64,000 nt of DNA from Pararoseomonas sp. SCSIO 73927 (GTDB taxonomy: Bacteria > Pseudomonadota > Alphaproteobacteria > Acetobacterales > Acetobacteraceae): contig NZ_CP146232.1 of assembly GCF_037040815.1 (NCBI RefSeq), positions 248,001 through 312,000 on the forward strand. Reading direction: 5' to 3'. Position numbers and translations under genes: made by a program. A model generated the notes under the pieces. The model ran no database searches. It saw nothing but the letters and a program-made list of their open reading frames with translations, and was not told where the DNA came from. Of the stretch, positions 1-7,423 are shown one piece after another (the first letter of the stretch is position 1; the number at the start of each line of letters is the position of its first letter).

Positions 1-746
1 GCGGGGATGATGAACCAGGGGGCGTGCGGGGTGGCGGTGGCGCGGATCGTGTCCTCGTAGGCCGCCATGTAGTCGGCGTAACGGGCGCGGTCGGCCAGGT
101 CGCCGGCCTGGAACTTCCAGTTCTTGGACGGCTCGTCGATGCGGGCGAGCAGGCGCTGGCGCTGCTCCTCCTCCCCGAGATGGAGGAAGAACTTCAGGAT
201 CAGCGTGCCCTGGCGCGACAGGTAGCGCTCATGCGCCGCGATGTCCTCCAGCCGCTCCTCCCAGATCCCCGGGCCGACAAGCTTGGCCGGAAGTGGGGCG
301 GCCTGGAGGACGGAGGGCTGCACGCGCGGAACCAGCACCTCCTCGTACCAGGAGCGGTTGTGGACGCCGATGCGGCCGCGGCGGGGCAGCGCGACGTCGT
401 GGCGCCAGAGGAAGCCGTGCGAGCGCTCCAGTGTGCTGGGGGCGGAGAAGGACTCCACCTGCACGCCCGCCGGGTTCACGCCGGAGAAGACGTGCTTGAT
501 GGCGCCGTCCTTCCCGGCCGTGTCGGTCGCCTGGAAGATGCAGAGCACGGACCAGCGCGCATCGGCGTAGAGCCGCTCCTGCTGCTCCGCGATGCGGGCG
601 ACGGTGGCCTCCAGCATCGCCTCCCCCTCCTTCTTGCCGAGATCCAGCCCTCCATCATCGTCGGTGGGATAGCGGGAGAGGGTGAACCCTTCGCCCGCCG
701 TCACGCGACGGGCCTCGGCGAAGGCGTGGACGGGGGATTTGCTCAT
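1..746 (-). CDS. ppk2: Polyphosphate kinase 2 family protein (3' end outside window)
   Basis: Translation of the minus strand from the ATG at 746 gives 248 codons that run off the left edge, so the C-terminus is missing. Around residues 70-85 there is a Walker A-like stretch (ATDTAGKDGAIKH), followed by GVNPAGVQVESFSAPS and HNRSWYEEVLVPRV. These are hallmarks of the PPK2-related polyphosphate:nucleotide phosphotransferases, which use polyphosphate to phosphorylate nucleotides or the reverse, in the cytoplasm. The AGKDG form points to the subgroup that handles AMP/ADP rather than the GKGG subgroup, but substrate cannot be settled from sequence. It stands alone, 76 bp downstream of the EEP-family gene on the same strand. 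Confidence 0.88.
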   Translation of the reverse strand, partial: MSKSPVHAFAEARRVTAGEGFTLSRYPTDDDGGLDLGKKEGEAMLEATVARIAEQQERLYADARWSVLCIFQATDTAGKDGAIKHVFSGVNPAGVQVESFSAPSTLERSHGFLWRHDVALPRRGRIGVHNRSWYEEVLVPRVQPSVLQAAPLPAKLVGPGIWEERLEDIAAHERYLSRQGTLILKFFLHLGEEEQRQRLLARIDEPSKNWKFQAGDLADRARYADYMAAYEDTIRATATPHAPWFIIP

Positions 747-822
747 GAAGGGCTCTCGCGCTGCTCGGTCCATGCCCGAACGCGTGAAGGGGCTACGAGA
801 TGTGGAGCCGGGGGATGTCGGG

Positions 823-1668
823 TCAGGGAATATCCAGCCGGATGCTGACGGGGCAATGGTCGGAGAGGCGGCCGCGCCACTCGGGGCCGCGCTCCGCGTA
901 GACCATCACCCGCAGGCTGCCCGGGGCCACCCAGCCGCGCGCGGGGCCGCCGAGGAGGATGTGGTCGATGAAGGGCCGCCCGCCCCAGCACGGGTTGGAC
1001 CGGCCTGCGGTGACGCGGGCCAGCGGGGCGGCGCGCTCCAGCGCGGGGAGGACCGCGGGGTCGCGGTCGAAGCGGCGGTTGAAGTCGCCGGCGATGGCGA
1101 AGGCCTCTCCCGCCGCGTGGCGATCCGCGATCCAGCCGGCCAGCACCCCGGCCTGGCGGGCGATATCCTCGCATTCGCGGCCGCGATCATCCGGCTCCCG
1201 GCAGCCTGACCGGAGGTGGAGAGAGAGGACGCGCAGGGCCGAAGCCCCCTCCCCCACCGTGACGTCGGTGCCGCGGCGGAGGGAGAAGCGGGCTTCCGGG
1301 TTCAGGTCCAGCCCGGCGAGGTCGGGATTCTGTCGCGCGGGGATGCCGCGCCGCACGGCGATGCCGGCGCGCTGCACGTCCCGCTCATCGGGGAAGAAGA
1401 AGCTCCAGCGGGCGGGATCGAGGACGAGGGCGGCGGCCTCCGGGCCGTCCACCTCCTGGATCGCCAGCACGTCGGCCTCCAGCCGGGCGGCGTAGGCGCG
1501 CAGGCGGGCGAGGTCGGCGGGGTCGCGCCGCACGAGGTCGCGCGGCAGGGCGGGGTCGCCCGCCGGGCGGGCTGTGAGCCATTCCAGGTTCCATGTAGCG
1601 AGCTTCAGCTCCGCCGCCCCGGCGGGGGCGGCGAGGAGGAGGAGCGCGAGGAGGGCGCGGGCGATCAC
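823..1668 (-). CDS. Secreted endonuclease/exonuclease/phosphatase family protein
   Basis: 281 aa. Residues 1-19 form a clear Sec signal peptide (hydrophobic LLALLLLAAPAGAA then AE), so the product is probably periplasmic or secreted. The mature part has the EEP metal-site motifs in order: ATWNLEW (about 24-30), IQEVD, GDFNRRFD and a C-terminal SDHCPV. This is the fold of DNase I, AP endonucleases and inositol-phosphate or sphingomyelin phosphodiesterases. The catalytic Asn, Glu, Asp and His positions look intact. The substrate cannot be assigned: an exported nuclease or a phosphodiesterase are both possible. It is divergent from the lipoprotein gene that starts at 1821. Confidence 0.85.
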   Translation of the reverse strand: MIARALLALLLLAAPAGAAELKLATWNLEWLTARPAGDPALPRDLVRRDPADLARLRAYAARLEADVLAIQEVDGPEAAALVLDPARWSFFFPDERDVQRAGIAVRRGIPARQNPDLAGLDLNPEARFSLRRGTDVTVGEGASALRVLSLHLRSGCREPDDRGRECEDIARQAGVLAGWIADRHAAGEAFAIAGDFNRRFDRDPAVLPALERAAPLARVTAGRSNPCWGGRPFIDHILLGGPARGWVAPGSLRVMVYAERGPEWRGRLSDHCPVSIRLDIP

Positions 1669-1820
1669 CGGAGGGGCGGCACGGGCCGGGGACCGCCCTC
1701 GTTCTGCGGGCTGTCCAGGCCGGCGCGGCGCGGTGTGAGCAAGGCAAATCCTCCCTCGGATGGTGGCGGCATCGGGCGATGTGCGGCGGGGACTGTCAAT
1801 GCGCGGGGCAGGAACGCGCT

Positions 1821-2474
1821 ATGCTCCGGCCTCGCATCGGAGCGGTGATTCGCGTGGCGCTTCCTTCCCCCTTTTCGGCCCTGCGGCACCTCTCGGCCGC
1901 GGCGCTGCTGCTCGGCGCGGCGGGCTGTGCGGAGTCGCCGGACCGTGACGCGGTGCGCGGCCTAGCGCCCGGCGCCAGCCTGGACGCGCGAGGCATGGGG
2001 CGCGGCGGAACTTCGGACCGGCCGGCGAGCGTGCAGTCGCAGCGCGCGGCGGATCGCGGGGTGACGATCCTGACCGTCTCGCCCCGGCTGCAGACGGGGT
2101 CGCAGGGAAGCCTGCCGACCATCGTCACCAGCCTCGGCGCAGAGCGGCAGGACGCGACGGGGGAGGCGCGGACGAGCCTTCTCGTCACCGTCAGCAATGC
2201 GCGGGGCTATGGCGGCTTCTCCCGCGCGGAGAGCCGGGGCGGCGGGGAGATCCCGCTGCGGGTGGTCGGGCGGAACACGGATTGCGCAGGGATCTCCGCC
2301 TGCCTCTACGTGGAGACGCTGCTGCTGACGGTGCCGGAGGAGGTGCTGCGGCGCGCGGTGGCCGGGAACGGGCTGCGGGTGCGGATCGACGGGAACGCCT
2401 CCTTCGTGGAGACGGCGGTTCCGGTAGGGCATCTGCGCGCGCTGGCGGAGGCGGTGGCGGCCCGGGGCGGCTGA
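1821..2474 (+). CDS. Hypothetical lipoprotein
   Basis: 217 aa from the ATG at 1821, which has AGGA about 7 nt upstream; an in-frame ATG at 1779 would add an unlikely Cys-rich leader. Residues 24-36 (LSAAALLLGAAGC) form a signal peptide ending in a lipobox-like LGAAGC, with Cys36 as the predicted lipidation site. The mature region has no recognised enzyme motif. Its second half alternates strands and turns and contains one Cys pair (TDCAGISACLY). Function unknown; probably anchored in the inner or outer membrane facing the periplasm. Confidence 0.7.
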   Translation: MLRPRIGAVIRVALPSPFSALRHLSAAALLLGAAGCAESPDRDAVRGLAPGASLDARGMGRGGTSDRPASVQSQRAADRGVTILTVSPRLQTGSQGSLPTIVTSLGAERQDATGEARTSLLVTVSNARGYGGFSRAESRGGGEIPLRVVGRNTDCAGISACLYVETLLLTVPEEVLRRAVAGNGLRVRIDGNASFVETAVPVGHLRALAEAVAARGG

Positions 2475-2500
2475 GGGGGCGGTTGAAGTCGCGGCTGAGG

Positions 2501-4513
2501 TCAGAGGAGAGCAAGGCGGTCCGGCGGCTCGGCGATGACGGCGTCCACCTCCAGCGGGCGGGCGCCGCAGGCGATGAGGTGGTTGGCCACGGCGTCCAGC
2601 TCGGCGGCGTCGCGGGTCGGGTCGTGCCAGGGGCCGTCGCTCGCCGGGCTGCCGGGCGGGACCCAGATCACGGTCTCATAGCGGGCGCGGGTGAGAAGCA
2701 CGCGGTAGGTGTTGAGGATGAAGGCGCGCTCCGTGGGGTTGCGCACGCTGTTCCAGCGCGGGCCCGACAGGTTGCGCATCCGCCAGCCCTCCGGCCCGCG
2801 CAGCATGTCGCCGCCCCAGGCCAAGCCGACCTGGTCCAGCTCCAGGCCTTGGCAGTCGTACTCGGTGGCGTAGGTTTCCAGCGCGTCGGAGGCGCGGATG
2901 TCCGGCCAGCGGTCCAGGAACCAGTGCGGGATGTCGGCGGCCTGCACGCCCAGCCCTTCCGCGCGGAGACGCCTGGCGCCGGAGGAGGCGACGAGGCCGG
3001 CGCGGCGCAGGCCGCGGGCGAGGTGGCGCAGGGCGGCGCGCATGGCCCCGAGGTCGCGCGTGACGAAGTAAGGCACGCCGCCGGCCTCCCGCGCGATGCG
3101 GGCGGCGGCCTCGGGTTCATCGGACAGCACCGCATCCACCCAGGGCGCGCCCTGCGGATCGCGCACGGAGCGCATTGGAACGGTGAGGTCGAGGTCGTCG
3201 TCCAGGGTGAGCCAGGGCTGAGGGCCATCGGTGAGGCGTTGTGCGACGAGGGGCGCCGACAGGGCACGGGTGGGGGCGACGGCGCGCCAGCCCTCCGCGG
3301 CGGCGATGACGCGGCCCCACTCGGCGAGGCCGGCCTCCCCCGTGTTGATCTCCTGGCCGTTGCCGATGAGGGCGACGATCACGGACCAGCCGGCGTGGCG
3401 GCCCATGATCTGCAGCGCGTGGGCGGGCTCGCTATCCGTCAGCTTGCTGGCGCCGCGGCGCTGGGAGGGCTTGGTGGCCTGGGCGCGGTCCCAGGCGCGC
3501 TGGGCCTCGTCGAAGACGATCACGCGCTCGGCGGGGCGCTCCTCGGGTCGTTCGACGTGGTGCTCGAGGAAGCGGTGGACGTTCTGCAGGGCGGTGACGG
3601 CCTGGCCACGGGCCGCGTTCCGGCGCCGGCCATCGGAGGTGGCCTGGCGGACGAGGCTCTCGCGTAGGACCTCCACCAGCGGCGCGTTGCCGGTGAGGAA
3701 GGCGGCGCCGTCCTCGCGCAGCGCGCCGAAGACGATGTTCAGGCCGCACAGGGTCTTTCCCGCCCCGGGGATGCCGGTGACGAAGACGGCGAGGTGCCGT
3801 CCGCCCTCCCGCGCGGCCGCAATGGCGCGGCGCACGGCCTCCGTGGTGCGGGTGAGGTTGGCGGCATCGGCGCGGGCGGAGACCATCTCGGCGCTGCGGT
3901 GCCGGTCGAAGAGCATGGCCGCCGCCTCCAGCACGTTCGGCACGGGGCGGTAGGGCGCGGCAAGCCAGGCGGCGTGGTCCAGCGGGGCTTCCGGGGCGCC
4001 GATGGCGGCGTGGATCGCGAGCAGGGTTTCGCCGAGGCCGCGGCCGTTCGCCCGGACCGGCGGCGGCACGCCTCCCCAGAACAGGGGCGGGTCGAAAGGC
4101 CCGGCATGGGCGTGGGTGGCAACGAGGACGGGCACGACGGGAAGGGCGCGGCAGCCGGCGTGGAAGTCCCGCAGGTCCAGCGCGTAGTCCTCGGCCTGAC
4201 GGAGGTCGGCCGGGGAGTGGGCCGTGGCGCCGTCCTTCATCTCCAGCACGAGCACGGCGCGGTCGGTCAGGATGACGCAATCCGCGCGCTTCTCCAGCCG
4301 GAGCAGGTCGTACTCCAGCATCACCGTCCAGCCCGCCGCCTCCGGAACGGCCAGGGCTGACTGCAGGAGGCGCGCTGTGGAGACCCAGGCGGCGCGCTGC
4401 GTCAGTTCCGTCGTGGCATGGCGCGCAACCTGGGCGTAGGCGAGGCGCGCGGCCACCTCCTCCGGCGCGAGGGCGAGGAGCTCGGTTGCCGAGAGCGTCA
4501 GCCAGGGTCTCAG
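2501..4513 (-). CDS. DUF2075 nuclease-helicase-like protein
   Basis: About 670 aa. The N-terminal half has a PD-(D/E)XK-like pattern (E67, D78, E91-x-K93 in VLEMKDG), resembling NERD-type nuclease domains. The C-terminal half is the DUF2075 superfamily 1 NTPase/helicase: Walker A GIPGAGKT (about 247-254), Walker B VIVFDEAQ (331-338), and later helicase motifs including GLELDQVGLAWG and YRVLLTRAR. Such proteins occur as single-gene presumed nucleic-acid-acting or defence factors; no specific role is proven. Start is uncertain: a CTG at 4513 has GGAGG 5 nt upstream and overlaps the stop of the upstream gene; the first GTG (4456) has its purine run directly abutting it, which is poor spacing. 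No in-frame ATG exists near the start. Confidence 0.8.
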   Translation of the reverse strand: MRPWLTLSATELLALAPEEVAARLAYAQVARHATTELTQRAAWVSTARLLQSALAVPEAAGWTVMLEYDLLRLEKRADCVILTDRAVLVLEMKDGATAHSPADLRQAEDYALDLRDFHAGCRALPVVPVLVATHAHAGPFDPPLFWGGVPPPVRANGRGLGETLLAIHAAIGAPEAPLDHAAWLAAPYRPVPNVLEAAAMLFDRHRSAEMVSARADAANLTRTTEAVRRAIAAAREGGRHLAVFVTGIPGAGKTLCGLNIVFGALREDGAAFLTGNAPLVEVLRESLVRQATSDGRRRNAARGQAVTALQNVHRFLEHHVERPEERPAERVIVFDEAQRAWDRAQATKPSQRRGASKLTDSEPAHALQIMGRHAGWSVIVALIGNGQEINTGEAGLAEWGRVIAAAEGWRAVAPTRALSAPLVAQRLTDGPQPWLTLDDDLDLTVPMRSVRDPQGAPWVDAVLSDEPEAAARIAREAGGVPYFVTRDLGAMRAALRHLARGLRRAGLVASSGARRLRAEGLGVQAADIPHWFLDRWPDIRASDALETYATEYDCQGLELDQVGLAWGGDMLRGPEGWRMRNLSGPRWNSVRNPTERAFILNTYRVLLTRARYETVIWVPPGSPASDGPWHDPTRDAAELDAVANHLIACGARPLEVDAVIAEPPDRLALL

Positions 4514-5385
4514 GCGCGCCTCCGCGAGGGCCAGGTGGCCAGGAGCATGCTCGCCAGAAGCAAAGCAAAGCCTAACGCGTGAACCGCGGTCGGCGCCTCC
4601 CCGAGGAAGAGGACGGCGCAGGCCGCGGCGGTGGCGGGCAGGAAGGCGGTGAAGACGCCGGCGATGCCCGCGGGCGCGCGGCGCAGCCCCCCGTACCAGA
4701 GGAGCAGCGCGAGCACGCTCGCGGTCAGCGCGTGGAAGAGGAGGAGGGCGAGCAGCAGGGGGTCGGCCAGCCGCGCGACGGCGGCGGCCTCCGGCAGCCA
4801 GGCCGGCAGCACCAGCGCGGCGGAGAAGACCTGCATCCACAGGGTCGCCGTCAGCAGCGGCAGGGTTCCCGCGGCGCGCTTGGCGAGGAGGACGTAGGCG
4901 GCCTCCCCGCAGACGGCGAGGAGGACGAGGGCGTTGCCGAGGGCGCTGCCGCCCTCCCCTGCCCCGCCGCGGGCGAGGACGATGGCGGCCATCCCGCCGG
5001 CCGCGAGCGCCACGGCCGCCCAGCCGCGCGGGGCGATGCGCTCCCGCAGCCAGGCGGCACTGCCGAGCGCCACCACGGCGGGCAGGGTGGCGAGGATAAT
5101 GCCGCCCTCCAGCGCGGTGGTGAGGCGCAGGCCGGCGAGGAGGGCGACGTTGTAGAGAACGGTGCCGAAGGCGGCCTGGAGGAGCAGGTTCGCCATCGCG
5201 CGGCGGCCGGGCAGGATCGCGCCGTCGCGCCACAGGACGAGGGGCAGGAGGACGGCGCAGGCGATGATGCAGCGCAGGCCGATGATCAGCGCTACGGGCA
5301 GGGCGTCGGCCAGGGCCTTGGCGACGGCGACGTTCGCGCCGACGAGGATCATCGACGCAGCAAGCTGCGCGTAGGCGGCGTTCAC
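4510..5385 (-). CDS. DMT-family (EamA) permease
   Basis: 291 aa from the GTG at 5385. Nearly the whole protein is hydrophobic, with about ten predicted membrane segments in two repeats. Conserved features of EamA drug/metabolite transporters are visible: an N-terminal GANVAVAKA segment, ALEGGIILATLPAVVAL at the end of the first repeat, and a C-terminal FLPATAAACAVLFLGEAPT, which matches the family's typical PV.A.l.g...LGE pattern. It is an inner-membrane exporter of unknown small metabolites. Its GTG overlaps the TGA of the upstream GNAT gene (GTGA), so the two are probably translationally coupled. Confidence 0.87.
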   Translation of the reverse strand: MNAAYAQLAASMILVGANVAVAKALADALPVALIIGLRCIIACAVLLPLVLWRDGAILPGRRAMANLLLQAAFGTVLYNVALLAGLRLTTALEGGIILATLPAVVALGSAAWLRERIAPRGWAAVALAAGGMAAIVLARGGAGEGGSALGNALVLLAVCGEAAYVLLAKRAAGTLPLLTATLWMQVFSAALVLPAWLPEAAAVARLADPLLLALLLFHALTASVLALLLWYGGLRRAPAGIAGVFTAFLPATAAACAVLFLGEAPTAVHALGFALLLASMLLATWPSRRRA

Positions 5386-6536
5386 TCCCCTTCGCCGTCT
5401 CGGCGGTAGGGGGAGAGGGCGTCGAGCTCGGCCATCTCGGATTCGATCGCGGCGCGCTCGTGGCGGAGCGAGTCCGCCACGGCGCGGCGCAGGCCGGGGT
5501 GCTGGATGAGGTGCGCGGAATAGGTGGGCACGGGGCGGTAGCCGCGCTGGATCTTGTGCTCTCCCTGCGCGCCCGCCTCCACGCGCTTCAGGCCGTTCGC
5601 GATGGCGAAGTCGAGCGCCTGGTAGTAGCAGAGCTCGAAGTGCAGGAAGGGCGCCTCCACGAGGCTGCCCCAGTTGCGGCCGTAGAGCGCGTCCCGGCCC
5701 ATCAGGTTCAGCGCGCCGGCGACGGGCTTGCCGTCCTTCTCCGCCACCATGAGCACGACGGCATCGCCCATGCGCTCCCCCATCAGCGGCCAGAAACGGG
5801 CGGTGAGGTAGGCGCTGCCCCACTTCCGGTCCGTGGTGCTGCGGTAGAACTTGTGGAAGAGGCGCCAGATGTCGGGCGTGATCTCGCTGCCGCGGAGCGC
5901 GCGGATCGTTAGGCCGGCGGAACCCGCGTCGCGCCGCTCTCGCCGGATGGCCTTGCGCTTGCGGGAGGAGAGGGCGGCGAGGAAGTCCTCGAAGCTGGCA
6001 TAGCCCTCGTTCGTCCAGTGGAACTGCATGCCCGTGCGCTGCAGCCACCCGCACTCACCGAGCGCGTCCCACTCATCCCGCGCGCAGAAGGTGACGTGGC
6101 AGGAGGAGAGGTTCAGCGCCTCCGTCGCCTGCGCCAGCGCCTGCCCCAGCGCGGCATGCGGCACGCCGGTGCCAGGGCGGACCATGAGGCGCGATCCCGG
6201 CACGGGGGAGAAGGGGACGGAGACCTGGAGCTTCGGGTAGTAGTCACCGCCCGCCCCCTCGAAGGCGCGGGCCCAGCCGTGGTCGAAGACGTACTCGCCG
6301 TAGGAATGGCCCTTCACGTAGGCGGGAGCGACGGCGACGAGCGCGCCCGTCTCGTCCCGCAGCGCGAGGTGCTGCGGCAGCCAGCCCGTGCGCGGGCCGG
6401 TGCAGCCGGACTCCTCCAGCGAGAGGAGGAAGGCGTGGGAGGTGAAGGGATTCCCGGTCTCGTCGCAGGCGTCCCAATCGGCGGCCGGGATGTCGGCGAT
6501 GCGGGCGTTCAGGGAAAGGGTGAGTTCACCGGGCAT
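5382..6536 (-). CDS. GNAT-family protein, COG3146 (DUF482) type
   Basis: 384 aa. The whole length matches the peptidogalycan-biosynthesis/FemAB-like DUF482 family: an N-terminal DIPAADWDACDETGNPFTSHAFL, central KGHSYGEYVFDHGWA, SRKRKAIRRER, and a C-terminal NWGSLVEAPFLHFELCYYQALDFAI with QGEHKIQRGYRPVPTYSAH. These proteins have two tandem acetyltransferase-like folds; their acceptor is generally unknown. It heads a three-gene run with the DMT permease and the DUF2075 gene, each joined by a stop-start overlap. Confidence 0.87.
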   Translation of the reverse strand: MPGELTLSLNARIADIPAADWDACDETGNPFTSHAFLLSLEESGCTGPRTGWLPQHLALRDETGALVAVAPAYVKGHSYGEYVFDHGWARAFEGAGGDYYPKLQVSVPFSPVPGSRLMVRPGTGVPHAALGQALAQATEALNLSSCHVTFCARDEWDALGECGWLQRTGMQFHWTNEGYASFEDFLAALSSRKRKAIRRERRDAGSAGLTIRALRGSEITPDIWRLFHKFYRSTTDRKWGSAYLTARFWPLMGERMGDAVVLMVAEKDGKPVAGALNLMGRDALYGRNWGSLVEAPFLHFELCYYQALDFAIANGLKRVEAGAQGEHKIQRGYRPVPTYSAHLIQHPGLRRAVADSLRHERAAIESEMAELDALSPYRRDGEGE

Positions 6537-6577
6537 GGGGCGGATGTGCGGTGCAGCAGGCCCGATGCAAGGTTCGT

Positions 6578-6952
6578 TCAGCCCCGCGCCACATGCGCGA
6601 AGGCGCCGAAGTCGGCGACGGCTTCGACGCCGATGATGCGCCCATCCGTCACGCTCCAGACATGGAGGAAGGGAACCCGGCCCTCACGGCCGGCGGCGTC
6701 CCGCGCATCGTAGGAGCCGCGCGCGAGCAGCCTGCCATCGGCGAGGGGCGTGAAGGACTCCACGGCGATCTTCCAGTGCGGGAAATGCCGGCGGAGAGTG
6801 GGGAAGAAGGAGTTCTCCACCTCGGCCCGGCCGTGCCATTCCGTGCGAGGCACGGGGTAGCCGGGGGAAACGCGCCAGAGGACGTCATCCGCCAGGATGG
6901 AGTGGTCGCCGCTCTCCATCCAGCGGCGGACCAGGGCCTCCTCCGGCGTCAC
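6578..6952 (-). CDS. SnoaL-like / NTF2-fold protein
   Basis: 124 aa. The pattern of an N-terminal helix (EEALVRRWMESGD), WRVSPGYPVP, a central helix, and paired strands ending FLHVWSVTDGRIIGVEAVAD is typical of the nuclear-transport-factor-2 / SnoaL fold used by small isomerases, hydratases and binding proteins. No specific catalytic residue can be assigned. Its ATG overlaps the TGA of the upstream RidA gene (ATGA at 6949-6952), so the two are expressed together. Confidence 0.8.
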   Translation of the reverse strand: MTPEEALVRRWMESGDHSILADDVLWRVSPGYPVPRTEWHGRAEVENSFFPTLRRHFPHWKIAVESFTPLADGRLLARGSYDARDAAGREGRVPFLHVWSVTDGRIIGVEAVADFGAFAHVARG

Positions 6953-7419
6953 GCGATCTCGAACACGGCCTCCACCTCCACCGCCGCGTCGCCGGGCAGG
7001 GAGGGGACGCCGATGGTGCTGCGGGCGTGGCGGCCGATCTCGTCGAACACGGCCACGGCCATGTCGGAGGCGCCGTTCATCACCTGGGCGTGCTGGGTGA
7101 ACTCCGGCACCGCGGCGATGAAGCCGCCCAGCCGCACCACGCGCGCGATGCGGTCCAGGCTGCCGAGCGCGGCCTGCGCCTGGGCGAGGACGTTGATGAA
7201 GCAGAGCTGCGCGGCCTGCTGGCCGATCTCCACCTGCACCGTCGCGCCGAGCTTGCCGGTATAGGCGATCTTGCCGTCGCGCATCGGCACCTGGCCGGAG
7301 ACGAAGAGCAGGTCGCCGGTGATGACGGCCGGGACGTAGTTGGCGATGGGCTTCGCGGCCTCCGGCAGGGAGACGCCGAGTTCGGCCAGCCGGGCGAGGA
7401 TGCGGTCCGCGGAGGCCAT
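6949..7419 (-). CDS. RidA/YjgF-family protein (long form)
   Basis: 156 aa. Contains the RidA-family core LLFVSGQVPMRDG, followed by KLGATV, a central AAQLCFINVLAQAQAALGSLDRIARVVRLGGFI, and a C-terminal ARSTIGVPSLPGDAAVEVEAVFEIA with the conserved Arg and Pro-Gly positions. RidA proteins hydrolyse reactive enamine/imine intermediates from PLP enzymes. At about 155 aa it belongs to the longer COG0251 branch rather than the 128-aa canonical form. It lies 4 bp after the degenerate ribonucleotide-reductase-like gene on the same strand. Confidence 0.88.
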   Translation of the reverse strand: MASADRILARLAELGVSLPEAAKPIANYVPAVITGDLLFVSGQVPMRDGKIAYTGKLGATVQVEIGQQAAQLCFINVLAQAQAALGSLDRIARVVRLGGFIAAVPEFTQHAQVMNGASDMAVAVFDEIGRHARSTIGVPSLPGDAAVEVEAVFEIA

Positions 7420-7423
7420 GGCG

